Shown here in pieces: positions 36,209-47,235 of a stretch of DNA of 64,000 nucleotides. Numbering within the stretch: position 1 is the first letter of the stretch; every line of letters begins with the position of its first letter. The DNA comes from Rhinopithecus roxellana (Eukaryota > Chordata > Mammalia > Primates > Cercopithecidae), in the NCBI RefSeq assembly GCF_007565055.1, contig NC_044565.1:47193711-47257710 (forward strand), given 5' to 3'. The translations under genes and the position numbers were made by a program. The notes below the pieces were generated by a model that saw nothing but the letters and a program-made list of their open reading frames with translations, had not been told where the DNA came from and searched no databases.

Positions 36209-36640
36209 TGGGGATGACAGGCCAGGGATTCACGCGGGAGGCCCACCCAAGCCGGCGGGGCCCCAGCGCAGAAATTCAGAACCCCATGTCTTGAAGGTGC
36301 AGCAAAGTCTGAAGAAAGGGCCAGCTCCCACCAAGAGCTTAGCTGCTTGCTCTAGCCGGGCAGTGGGGAGGGAAAGGGCACCGGGCAGCCCGTGGTGTGG
36401 CCTCAGGAACTGCCATCAGCCGCCATTTCCTGGGACCTTCCAGAAATGTCCAGGAGCGGCAGTAGTGAGGGAGGGAGGGGCAGCTATGCTCAGTCCCCAA
36501 AGAGCAGGGCACGGGGGACACCATAGACGCATATGCAGCCTGGCACAGCCAGGCCTTAGCACCAGGCCCTGTGTGGCGGTGAATTTCAGGTGTTGTAAAG
36601 CCGACTCACAGGATAGAAGGTGCCTTAGCTGCCTGCCACC
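36209..36640 (+). other. ZNF517: ZNF517 3' untranslated region
   Basis: Continues the exon after the TGA. No AATAAA seen before the Alu at 36643. Confidence 0.6.
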
Positions 36641-36642
36641 TC

Positions 36643-37115
36643 TCCTGCCTGTAATCCCATCACTTTGGGAGGCTGAGGCAGGAGGTTTGCTTAAGCCCAG
36701 GAGTTTGAGACCAGCCTGGGCAAGTTTGTGAAACTTCTCTACAAAAAATTTAAAAATCAGCCAGGTATTGTAGCTTGTGCCTACAGGCTGTGGTCCCAGC
36801 TACTCAGGAGGCTGAGGTGGGAGGATGGGTTGAGCCTGGGAAGTCAAGGCTGCAGTGAGCTATGATAGCACCATGGCACTCCATCCTGGGTGACGGAGTG
36901 ACACCTTGTTTAAAAAAAAAAAAAGCCTAGATGACTGGTGGAGCTCTATCTATCTGTCTGTCAATCAATCAGTCAATCAATCATCTTATCTTTTTGAGAC
37001 AGGATCTCTCTGCCAGCCAGCTTGGAGTGCAGTGGCACAGTTGTGGCTCACCGCAGCCTCGAGCTCCCAGGCTCGTTTCTCTCACCTTAGCCTCCTGAGT
37101 AGCTGGGACTAAGAC
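36643..37115. repeat. Alu pair with tetranucleotide repeat between
   Basis: Plus Alu at about 36643-36925; a (CTAT/CAAT)n simple tract at 36948-36985; truncated minus Alu at about 36990-37115. Confidence 0.9.
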
Positions 37116-37269
37116 ACACACACTGCATCTGGCAGCTGGCTAAGCATTGTTTCTGAGTGTGAGGATGTTTTCAGTGGACTCAGTGAAGATCTGCCCTGTG
37201 TGGGCAGGCACATCCACCTGGCTGGGGGCCCAGATGGAACACAAAGGGAGAAGAGAAGCATATTCTCTT

Positions 37270-37895
37270 TTCTGGAGGGAGACACCCATCTCCTGCCCTT
37301 GGACATCAGGACTCTAGGTTCTTTGGCCTTTGGACTCAGGCTTGCCACAGAGGCCTCCCAGGGCTCCTGGCCAGTCAGCCTCAGAATGAGAGTTACACCA
37401 CTGGCTTCCTTGGTTCAACTGCCTTCTTACCTGGACTGAGCCTCACTAATGGCTTCTCTGGGTCTCCAGGTTGCAGACAGCCTATGGGAGGACTTCTCAG
37501 CCTCTGTAAGTGTGGGCCAGTTCCCCTAATAAAACCCCTCTCCTGGCCGGGCACTGTGGCCCCTGCCTATAATCCCAGCATTTTGGGAGGCAGAGGTAGG
37601 CGGATCACCTGAGGTCAGGAGTTTGAGACCAGCCTGGCCAACATGGTGAAACCCTGTCTCTACTAAAAATACAAAAATTAGCTGGGCATGGTGGTGGCTG
37701 CCTGTAATCCCAGCTACTCGGAAGTCTGAGGCAGGAGAATCGCTTTAACCTGGGAGGTGGAAGTTGCAGTGAGCTGAGATTGAGCCACTGCACTCCAGCC
37801 TGGGTGACAGGGCAAGACTCTCTCTCAAAAAAATAAATAAAAATCCCCTCTCCTAAACTCTATTATTGGTTTTGTCTTTCTAGAGGACCCTAATA
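37270..37895 (+). mobile_element. Old LTR-like repeat, split by an Alu
   Basis: The text 'gactctaggttctttggcctttggac', 'gagttacaccactggcttcc' and 'ccagttcccctaataaaacccctctc..ggaccctaatacac' matches a common ancient mammalian LTR consensus that I recognise but cannot name with confidence. A plus Alu (about 37542-37850) splits it; CCCCTCTCCT occurs on both sides. Confidence 0.6.
37528..37533 (+). terminator. Candidate AATAAA poly(A) signal downstream of ZNF517
   Basis: First AATAAA on plus after the ZNF517 stop that is not within an A-tail, 1.3 kb downstream, inside the old LTR-like repeat. Use by ZNF517 is a guess. Confidence 0.3.
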
Positions 37896-39435
37896 CACTG
37901 CCCAGCAGAAGCCAGGAAGGAAGCCCTGCCAGCTCAGAAGGTGGGCAGGAGAGAAGGGTGTGGCCAGAGGGGGAGCCAATGGGGGTGCTGCATCCTCTCG
38001 GCCCCACTGGGAATACCTTGTCACCCCTAACAGATGAAGAGAAGGTGAGGGGGGATTGAGTTACCTGCCCACTGGTGTGTCAAACTCCATGGTGGGGGTG
38101 GGAACATGCACACCTGGCCCCTCCAAGGCCCAGTGCTCCCTGGGCTGTGCACCCCACAGTCCATGCCAGGGGCTGCAGAAAGAGCCATGGGAAGCCTGGC
38201 CCTGGTAGGGCACCAAGATGGGGAGGGCTGGATCCACCCTCCAGAGAACAAGAACCCTGGGCAGTAGCCGGGACATGGTGGGGGAGGCTGAAGGGTTGTC
38301 CCTGAGCATCCCCAACATGGAGCTCAGATGTCTGGGCCATGGGTGGGAAAGCACGAAGGTCAGGGCCAGCCTGGGAAACCAAGAGCTGTGCCAAGATCTC
38401 TTTCACCTGGGGCAGCTGCTCACATGCCTGCCACTGGGTCCCATCGCCTGAGACTCCCAGCAGGTGCCTCTCTGAGTCTTTGTCCTGTGCTGGAAACCGG
38501 GATGTGCAGCACGAACCTTCATACCCACAGCACGGGCAGGAGGAGTAACACCTCCTATGGGGAGCCAGGGTTTCTGGTGTCTCCAGGTTTTTCAGGAGCC
38601 ACCACGTTCCTCTCATCCAGACGTTGGCGCCCGAGGTGGAAGCAGGTGGTGGCACGCCCGGCCCAGCCGCAGGCCGAGTGCAGATCCTATGGCGAGTGTG
38701 GGATCCAGCCTGAAGCACAAGCCAGGTGCAGCCTGCCGGGTCGAGTGGGCAGGTACCTCTAACAGCCTGGAGCCGTGAGGCCTTGGGCAGGGGCGTTGCC
38801 AGCATGGAGGTCTCCGGCTGGCAAAGTGGCCCGGAAAGAGTCCTGTGTCATAACCAGACTCACTTGTAACTTCTGTTGCTCTCCGTAGCTATTTCCAAAG
38901 CATCCAGGATAGGTTCATCTCAAGACATTCTAACTCATCTTGGACACAATCCATTTACTCTGGTGGACCCCGTTCACAGAAGCTGGAATCCCTGCTCACC
39001 TTCCCCAACCCCTTATTGCTGGGTCATGTTTACAAGTTTCTGTCTCTTTTTGTTCCCGGTCCCAGTACCAGCTCAGGTCCAATCAGCTTCTGAACCTCTA
39101 TTGTGCAGCGCCTGAGACAAGGTGGGGGAGACAGGGACAGTAAAGCTCAGCCAGGTGCAGACTGCAGACTGGAAGCAAAGGCTGAGACAAGGTGGGAGAG
39201 ACACAGTAAGCTCAGCGAGGTGCAGACTGCAGACGGGACGCAGAGGCAGGGCCACCCTCTTTCGGGGCATTTCTGGTCACTCCAGTCTGCTGGAAGGAGT
39301 CCGTGTCTCACCAGGAGACTCAGGCATGGACCTGGGCTGCCACTTTCTTTCTTCCTGTTACATGGATCTCTCTACCATGCCCCAGACCCAGGACCTCAGA
39401 GGCTTTCTCGAAGCTGCACTACAGAAGTTCTAGCC
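37896..39435. other. Intergenic sequence between ZNF517 and ZNF7 (I)
   Basis: GC-moderate single-copy sequence with overlapping ORFs on both strands (up to 241 codons on minus, 38080-38805) but no domain or splice context. Contains the 70-bp tandem duplication at 39114-39249. Confidence 0.4.
39114..39249 (+). repeat. 70-bp tandem duplication
   Basis: GAGACAAGGTGGG.. begins at 39114 and again at 39184; the copies share CTCAGC.AGGTGCAGACTGC. Confidence 0.88.
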
Positions 39436-39439
39436 AGAG

Positions 39440-40014
39440 CAACCTGGTAAGAGAAAGACATAAAAGGGTATCCAAATGCGTCCTTCCAAATGAGGAAGCC
39501 CAATTGTCCCTGTTTGCATTCAACATGATCTTATGTATAGAAAACCCTAAAAGCTTTATCAAAACATTCTTAGAACAAACAAATTCAGTAAAGTTGCAGG
39601 ATACAAAATTAACATACAAAACCCAGTAACATTTCTACATACCAACCACAAACTACCAAAAAAGAAACCAGGAAAGCAATTCCATTTACAATAGCAACAA
39701 AAAACAAAACTAGGAGTAAATTTAACCAGTGAGGCCGGGCGCGGTGGCTCACGCCTGTAATCCCAGCACTTTGGGAGGCTGAGGTGGCAGATCACGAGGT
39801 CAGGAGATTGAGACCATCCTGGCTAATACGGTGAAACCCCATCTCTACTAAAAAATACAAAAAATTAGCTGGGCCTGGTGACATGCACCTGTAATCCCAG
39901 CTACTTGGGAGGCTGAGGCAGGAGAATCGCTTGAACTTGGGAGTCAGTGGTTGCAGTGAGCTGAGATGGCACTGTTGCATTCCACCCCAGGCAACAGAGC
40001 AAAACTCTGTCTCA

Positions 40015-40045
<31 letters not shown>

Positions 40046-42800
40046 CCAGTGAGGTTAAAGAGCTCTACAAGGAAAATTACAAAACACTGATGAAGGAAAT
40101 TGAATAGATCACACACACACAAAATGGAAAGTCATCTCATGTTCATGGATTGGAATAATTAATTTGGTGAAAATGACAATATTATCAAAAGCAATTTACA
40201 GATTAAATACAATCCCCATCAAAATACCAATGACATTCTTCACAGCAATAGGGAAAAAAAATCCTGAAATTCATATAAAATGACAGAAGATGCTGAACAG
40301 CCTAAATCAATCCTGAGCAAAAAGAACAAAGCTGAAGGCATCACACTACTTCAAAATATAGTACAAAGCTATAATAATCCAAACAGCATGGGCCAGGCAC
40401 AGTGGCTCATACCTGTAATCCCGGAACTTTGGGAGGCCAAGGTGGGCAGCTCACATGAGGCCAGGAGTTCGAGACCAGCCTGGCCAACATAGCAAAACCC
40501 CATCTCTACTAAAAATACAAAAGTCAGCCTGGTGTAGTGGTGCACACCTGTAATCCCAGTTACTTGGGAGGATGTCTTGAACCTGGGGGCAGAGTTTACA
40601 GTGAGCCAAAGTCATGCCACTGCACTCCAGCCTAGGGAACAGAGTGAGACCCTGTCTCAAAAAACAAAACAAAACCCAGCATGTTACTGATATAAAAACA
40701 GAAACATAGACCAATGGAACAAAATAGAGAACCTAGAAATAAGTCCATATATTTAGTCAACTGATTTTCAACAAAGGTGCTAAGAACATTCACTGGGGAA
40801 AGAGCGGTGAAGGGTGCTGGGAAAACTGGAAATACATTTTGAGGATATGCAGAAAAGTGAAACTACAACCATATGTGGTCCAGGTGCGGTGGCTCACGCC
40901 TGTAATCCCAGCACTTTGGGAGGCCGAGGCGGTTGGATCATTTGAGGTCCGGAGTTAAAGACCAGCCTGGCCAACATGGTGAAACCCGTCTCTACTAAAA
41001 TACAAAAATTAGTTGGGTGTGGTGGCACACGCCTGTAACCCCAGTTACTAGGAAGGCTGAGACAGGAGAATCGCTTGAACCTTGGAGGCGGAGGTTGCAG
41101 TGAGCCAAGATTGCACCACCACACTCCACCCTGGGTGACACAGCTAGACGCTGTCTAAAACAAAAACAGGCTGGGCACAGTGGCTCACGCCTGTAATCCT
41201 AGCACTTTGGGAGGCTGAGGTGGGTGGATTACCTGAGGTCAGAATTGCTTGAACCTGGGTGGCAGAGGTTGCACTGAGCTGAAATTGCACACTACATTCC
41301 AGCCTGGGTGACAGAGACTGTTTCAAAAAAACAAACAAAAAAAACCAACAGGCTTATGAAAAAAGTGTCAACAGCACTAATAAGAGAAATGTAAATCAAA
41401 ACCACAATGAGCTATCATCTCATCCAGTTAAGATGATTATTAACAAAAAGACAACAGATGCTGGTGAGGATGTGGAGGAAGCAAGTACTCTGCTGGTGGG
41501 AATGTAAACTATATAGCCCCTATGGAAAACACTGGAGTTTTCTCAAAAAGCTAAAAATAGACCTACCGTGTGATCCAGCAATCCCACTGCTGGGCATATT
41601 TCCAAAAGAAAGGAAATCAGTATATCAAAGAGATATCTTTATGCTCATGTTTACTGTGGCACTATTCACAATAGCCAAGATAGGAATCAACATGTCCATC
41701 AGCATGTGAATAGATGAAGAAAATGAGGTACACTTACACAGTAGAGTACTATTCATCATAAAAGGAGGAAGTCCTAGGCTGGGTGCAGTGTCTCACGCCT
41801 GTAATCCCAGCACTTTGGGAGGCCGAGGTGGGCAGATCACCTGAGGTCAGGAGTTCGAGACCAGCCTCAACATGGAGAAACCCCGTCTCTACTAAAAATA
41901 CAAAACTTAGCTGGGTGTGGTGGCAGGCGCCTGTAATTCCAGCTACTCGGCAGGTGGAGGCAGGAGGAGGCAGGAGAATTGCTTGAACCTGGGAGGCGGA
42001 GGTTGCAAAAAGAGCAAAACTCCGTCTCAAAAAAAAAAAAAAAAAAAGGAAATCCTGTCATTTGTAGCAACATGTTTGGAACTGGAGGTCATTATGTTAA
42101 GTGAAATAAGCCAGGTACAGAAGGCAAATACTGTACATTCTCACACATATATGGGAGTTAATAAAGTTGATCTTGGCCAGGCACGGTGTCTCATACCTGT
42201 AATCCCAGCACTTTGGAAGGCTGAGGCAGGCAGATCACCTGAAGTCAGGAGTTCCAGACCAGCGAAACCTCGTCTCTACCAAAAATATAAGAAATTAGCC
42301 GGGCGTGGTGACACATGCCTGTAATCCCAACTACGCCGGAGGCTGAGACAGGAGAATCGCTTGAACCCAGGAGGCAGAGGTTGCAATGAGCCAAGATCAC
42401 GCCACTGCACTCCAGCCTGGGCGTCAGAGCAAGACTCTATTTCAAAAAAAAAAAAAAAAGTTGGTCTAATGCAGGTAGAGAGTAGAATGATGGTTACCAG
42501 AGGCTGGGAAGGATGAGGTGGGAGATGAATGTATGTTGATTAATGGGTACAAACATAAAGTTAGATGGAAGAAATATATTCGTGTTTGGTAGCACACTAG
42601 GGTGACGACAGTTGTATAATTTATCACATATTTAAAAAGAGCTAGAAGATTTGAAATGTTTCCAACACAAATAAATGATAAATGTTTGAGGTGATGGGTA
42701 TCATAATCACCCTGATTTGATCATGGCACATTGTATTCATGTGTAAATATCAAAATACCACATATACCCCATATATGTGTACAATTATTACATATCCATC
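39440..42800 (+). mobile_element. L1 3' half, broken by six Alus
   Basis: Plus-oriented ORF2 text at 39440-39732, 40042-40390, 40677-40875, 41345-41775 and 42049-42170 (for example GTTGCAGGATACAAAATTAACATA and TGCTGGTGAGGATGTGGAG), then the 3' untranslated end at about 42461-42800. Frames are broken. Similarity suggests a primate L1 (L1P/L1M boundary), not active. Confidence 0.85.
39733..42460 (+). repeat. Alu insertions in L1
   Basis: Plus copies at about 39733-40040, 40391-40660, 40878-41158, 41168-41335 (internally deleted), 41776-42047 (right arm shortened) and 42174-42458. Confidence 0.92.
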
Positions 42801-43165
42801 GATCAGCTTGTGGGGGGGGCATTCTCACATCACACACTTCTCCTAACTATGGGGAGGCTGAGACCGGAGAATCCCCTAAGGCCAGGAGTTTGAGACCAGC
42901 CTGGCCACATGCATGTGTAAATATCAGAATATCACATGTGCCCTATACATATGTACAATTATTATCACCACAGGCAACATATTGAGACTTGTCTCTAAAA
43001 ATAAAAAATCAAAAAATTAGCCAGGCATAGTGTCACCTGCCTGTAGTCCCAGCTACTTGAGAGGCTGAAGTAGGAGGACTGCTTGAGCCGGGGAGCTCAA
43101 GATTACAGTAAGCCATGATTGCACCGGACCACAGAGTGAGACCCCATCTCAGACAAAAACATACA
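42737..43165 (+). repeat. Alu interrupted by a copied L1 tail
   Basis: A degraded Alu begins near 42840. After GACCAGCCTGGCCA it is interrupted at about 42908-42968 by a copy of the L1 tail at 42737-42795, then resumes with CAACATATTGAGAC to about 43165. Confidence 0.85.
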
Positions 43166-43179
43166 AATCAAATTAAGTG

Positions 43180-43775
43180 GCCAGGCGTGGTGGTTCACGC
43201 CTGTAATCCCAGCATTTTGGGAGGCCAAGGTGGGCAGATCACGAGGTCAGGAGTTTGAGACCAGCCTGACCAACACGGTGAAACCCCGTTTCTATTAAAA
43301 ATACAAAAATTAGCCATGGTGGTGGTGCCTGTAATCCCAGCTACTCAGGAGACTGAGGCAAGAGAATCGCTTGAACCCGGGAGGCAGAGGTTGCAGTGAG
43401 CTGAGATCATGACAGCCTGGCCGACAGAGCAAGACTCTGTCTAAAAAAAAAAAAAAAAAGAAAAAGAAAAAAAATTGCCAGGCGCGGTGGCTCAAGCCTG
43501 TAATCCCAGCACTTTGGGAGGCCGAGACGGGCGGATCACGAAGTCAGGAGATCGAGACCATGCTGGCTAATACAGCGAAATCCCGTCTCTACTAAAAAAT
43601 ACAAAAAAAACTAGCCGGGCGACGAGGCGGGTGCCTGTAGTCCCAGCTACTCGGGAGGCTGAGGCAGGAGAATGGCGTGAACCTGGGAGGCGGAGCTTGC
43701 AGTGAGCTGAGATCCGGCCACTGCACTCCAGCCTGGGCGGCAGAGCAAGACTCCGTCTCAAAAAAAAAAAAAACC
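43180..43775 (+). repeat. Two Alus, second of monkey-type
   Basis: Plus copies at about 43180-43460 and 43478-43775; the second has GATCCGGCCACTGCACTCC. Confidence 0.93.
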
Positions 43776-44160
43776 AAACAAACAAACAAAAAACAAGAAC
43801 ATACAAGGAACTCGCACAACTCAATAGCAAAAAAGTAATAAGAATAGTAAAAATCTGATTTTAAAATGGGCAAGTGACCTGGAAAAGAAATAGAAAAGAC
43901 ACTACAAACTGCTCTGATAGGGATGGAGGCTGTAGACCAGAAGAGGGAACCCAGATAAAATTCTACTATATAAGGGTGTCTTCTGACAAGAAGTGGCGTT
44001 GAAAGATCAAATAATCAAATGATGTGAGGCTGTGCTGCCTGCTTTGTAGAAATGAAAGGATCTAATTGAAGACAGAAGTTTTGGGCACAGAGGCCACAGC
44101 CCAAATCCTTCACCTAAAATCACTATCTCTGAGCCACTTTTTAATTTTAAAATGTAAAAG
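43776..44160 (+). other. L1-like and unassigned sequence
   Basis: 43800-43890 (aggaactcgcacaactcaatagcaaaaaa) reads as L1 ORF2-like; the rest to 44160 is unassigned. Confidence 0.5.
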
Positions 44161-44162
44161 GA

Positions 44163-44790
44163 GGCTGGGCGTAGTGGCTTATGCCTGTAATCCCAGCACT
44201 CTGGGAGGCCAAGGTGGGCGGATCGCTTGAGGCCAGGAGTTCAAGACCATCCTGGCCAACATGGCAAAACCTCGTCTCTACTAAAAATACAAAAATTAGC
44301 CGGGCGAGGTGGCGGGCGCCTGTGATCCCAGCTACTCAGGAGGCTGAGGCAGGAGAATTGCTTGAACCCAGGAAGTGGAGGTTGCAGTAAGCTGAGATCA
44401 TACCAGCCTGGCTGATAGAGCGAGACTGTGCCTCAAACAAAAATAAATAGGCCAGGCACGGTGGCTCAAGCCTGTAATCCCAGCACTTTGGGAGGCCGAG
44501 ATGGGTGGATCACGAGGTCAGGAGATCGAGACCATCCTGGCTAACACGGTGAAACCCCGTCTCTACTAAAAAAATACAAAAAAAAAAAAAAATTAGCCGG
44601 GCGAGGTGGCGGGCGCCTGTAGCCCCAGTTACTGGGGAGGCTGAGGCAGGAGAATGGCGTAAACCCGGGAGGCGGAGCTTGCAGTGAGCTGAGATCCGGC
44701 CACTGCACTCCAGCCCGGGCGACAGAGCGAGATTCTGTCTCAAAATAAATAAATAAATAAGTAAATAAAATAAAATAAAATGTAAAAAGA
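44163..44790 (+). repeat. Two Alus with AAAT-type tail
   Basis: Plus copies at about 44163-44447 and 44450-44745 (monkey-type), then an (AAAT)n/(AAAAT)n tail to 44782. Confidence 0.93.
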
Positions 44791-46937
44791 AATAGGTAAA
44801 ATTAAATACAGTAATACATTTTATTTTCCTTAAATCTAAAATATAATTCCAAATGTAATCAATATAAAAAATCATCTGAGAGATATTTTATTTTCTTTTT
44901 CATACTAAGTCTTTAAAATCAATGTTTGTTTTGCATTTGTGGCACATGGCAATTTGGACCGGGCACATTGCAGGCATCTGATAGCCACATAGGCCTTGTG
45001 CCCACCATGCTGCATACTGCAGGATCTGACTAAAGGGGCGCTGGGGTGGGTGAACTGCTCCCTGGCCCCACTTCTGGACTTTCCTCTCCTGCAGCCCTCC
45101 CCACGGGGCCTGCCACTTCTCCCGCTCCCTGCCCCAGGCCACTGTTGGGAAGGTCAGCATAGCCCTTGTCCCCCGAGTTAAATTGAGGGGCAAATCTGCA
45201 AGCTTCTGCCCAAAACGTCTCGGAGTGGACACTTCAACCTGGCAGCAACTCTGGGGCCAGTTAGCTTGGATTTCTACATGACGGGCAAAATGTCATAGGC
45301 TCGCACAAGGACAGCAGCACCCTCCACCCAGCTCTGTGGCCTTTGGCTCTAATCTGACACTGTATGGGTGGCCAGGCCCCCAGGCTGGACCCACAGCAGC
45401 CTCCCATGACCACCCGGGGCCTGAGATTAGCAGTTAGAACTCAGATCCTGAACCAACCACATCCTGCAGAGCACTGAGCAAGGGACTCACCTTATGGCCT
45501 AAGATCCAGACTCCTCTGGGAGTTCCCCAGGGTCTGGCCTGGGGAAAAGCCTGTCACTAACTGAGGAGTCTGGTTACTCACACTGCTTCACCAGCAGCCC
45601 AAGGGGGGTTGGCAGGGGGTGGGGGAGATCACATTGCATTAGAAAGAGAAATCCCCCAGCCTACAGGACACCAGCTCCTTATACCTGTCCTCCTCCTCTC
45701 CTGCTCAGTGTCATACTTGGCCTGCAATCACCCACAACTGTCCTCCTCACACACAGCTGCTATGGAAGGCAGAAGGAGGGTCTGTGGGCATGGGGGAGAC
45801 CCCGGTGGCACCCTTAGCAGCCTGACCTCTGTGCCTCCGTGTCTTACCTCCAAAAGAGGACATCTCCTGCCTCACAGGTGCTTGTGAGGACGAGCTGAGA
45901 GACCAGCTTCTACACGGGGAGGGGTTGTGACATATCAGGGCTGTTCTGGACCCAGAGTTACTGCAGGGAACTGGAGAGATTGTGCTGCAGGAGCCAAGGA
46001 GGTTGCCCTGACAGGCCTGGAAGTGGCTTAGGTTTGGATCCTCCATCCCTGGGCACCTGGCATTGGGCAGACCAGACTCCCTGGGGCAGTTCCCACTGAG
46101 AAGCCGCAAAGCATCCTCCTAGACCATCCGTACCCTGGGGAAACATCCCTTGGTCCCTCTGTACCCTTCAGACCAGCCCCTCTTGAGGGATACCCAGACT
46201 CAGGCAAGGCAGGAGCCAAGGGCAGTGAAGCAAACCTGTCAAGGTGCTGCCCGTTCCCTTGGGTGTCTCCCGCCAAGAGGCCTCCATTCTCAAGGAAGGG
46301 AGCACTGGCCACCTGTGTGCATCCACCACGCGAGTGCGCAGGGGCAGACTTGCCAGGACGGAGCAGCCTTGGCACCCACTGCCCACAAAGGCGTCCTGGC
46401 ACAGCCAGCATGGTCTGAAACCCTCGTATGAAGGAGCTCCTCACGGCCTGCTGCTGCCCCAGCCACAAGAAGCATAGGAGCACAGGTAGGGCCCACGGAG
46501 TCCTTGGGGCCTGCTACAGGGAGCCAGTAACTATGTTCACACCAGCAGCAATAAGCACAGGGACACAGGCAGATACCACCAGCCTGGGAAGGACGGGTGC
46601 GGTGGCTCACACACCACCTGCCTTCTTGCCGCAGCAGGCCTGTGGCCACTCTCTGGCTCTGTCTGTCCCAGTGCAGGCTGGACCTGTGGGCACCAGTCCC
46701 TGGAGGACTCAAGGTCATGGCAGGATCTGGCCCTGCCCCCCAGGAGTCTAGGGGAGCTCAGAGGTGCTCCGCTGGAGACAGGCCTGTGAGGGAGAACCAT
46801 CATTAACCCCGCAGGCCACATAAGAGTGACAAGAGGTCACAGGTCTAAAAGGACACTGGCGAGGAAGATCGGGAGGGCACCAATAGGAGCCGGATGAGGA
46901 CTCTGGAGCCCCAAGGCTCCTTTGTTCTTTTCTTTTT
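44791..46937. other. Intergenic sequence between ZNF517 and ZNF7 (II)
   Basis: Single-copy, GC-moderate sequence. Many overlapping ORFs of 60-150 codons on both strands without domain or consistent splice borders. I see nothing I can name. Confidence 0.4.
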
Positions 46938-47235
46938 CTTTTTTTTTTTTTGAGATAAGGTCTGGTTCCATCACCCAGGCTGGAGTGCAGTGTCGTGATC
47001 TTGGCTCACTGCAACCTCTGCCTCCCAGGTTCAAGTGATTCTCCTGCCTCAGCCTCCTGAGTAGCTGGGACTACAGGCACCCGCCACCATGCCTGGCTAA
47101 TTTTTGTATTTTTTATAGAGACAGGGTCTTGCCACGTTGCCCTGTCTGATCTAGAACTCGTGAGCTCAAGCCATTTGCCCTCTTTAGCCTCCCAAAGTGC
47201 TGGGATTATACACATGAGCCACTGTGCCCGGCTGA
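46938..47235 (-). repeat. Alu element
   Basis: Minus Alu starting with a T run after TTTCTTTTTC. Confidence 0.93.

Noticed and set aside
35185..36294. 369-codon ORF in another frame of the ZNF517 finger exon, and a 196-codon antisense ORF
   Set aside because: Shadow frames of the periodic 84-bp finger repeats; the C2H2 frame is clearly the real one.
38080..38805. 241-codon minus ORF between ZNF517 and ZNF7
   Set aside because: No domain; overlapping ORFs occur on both strands, as expected for GC-moderate non-coding sequence.
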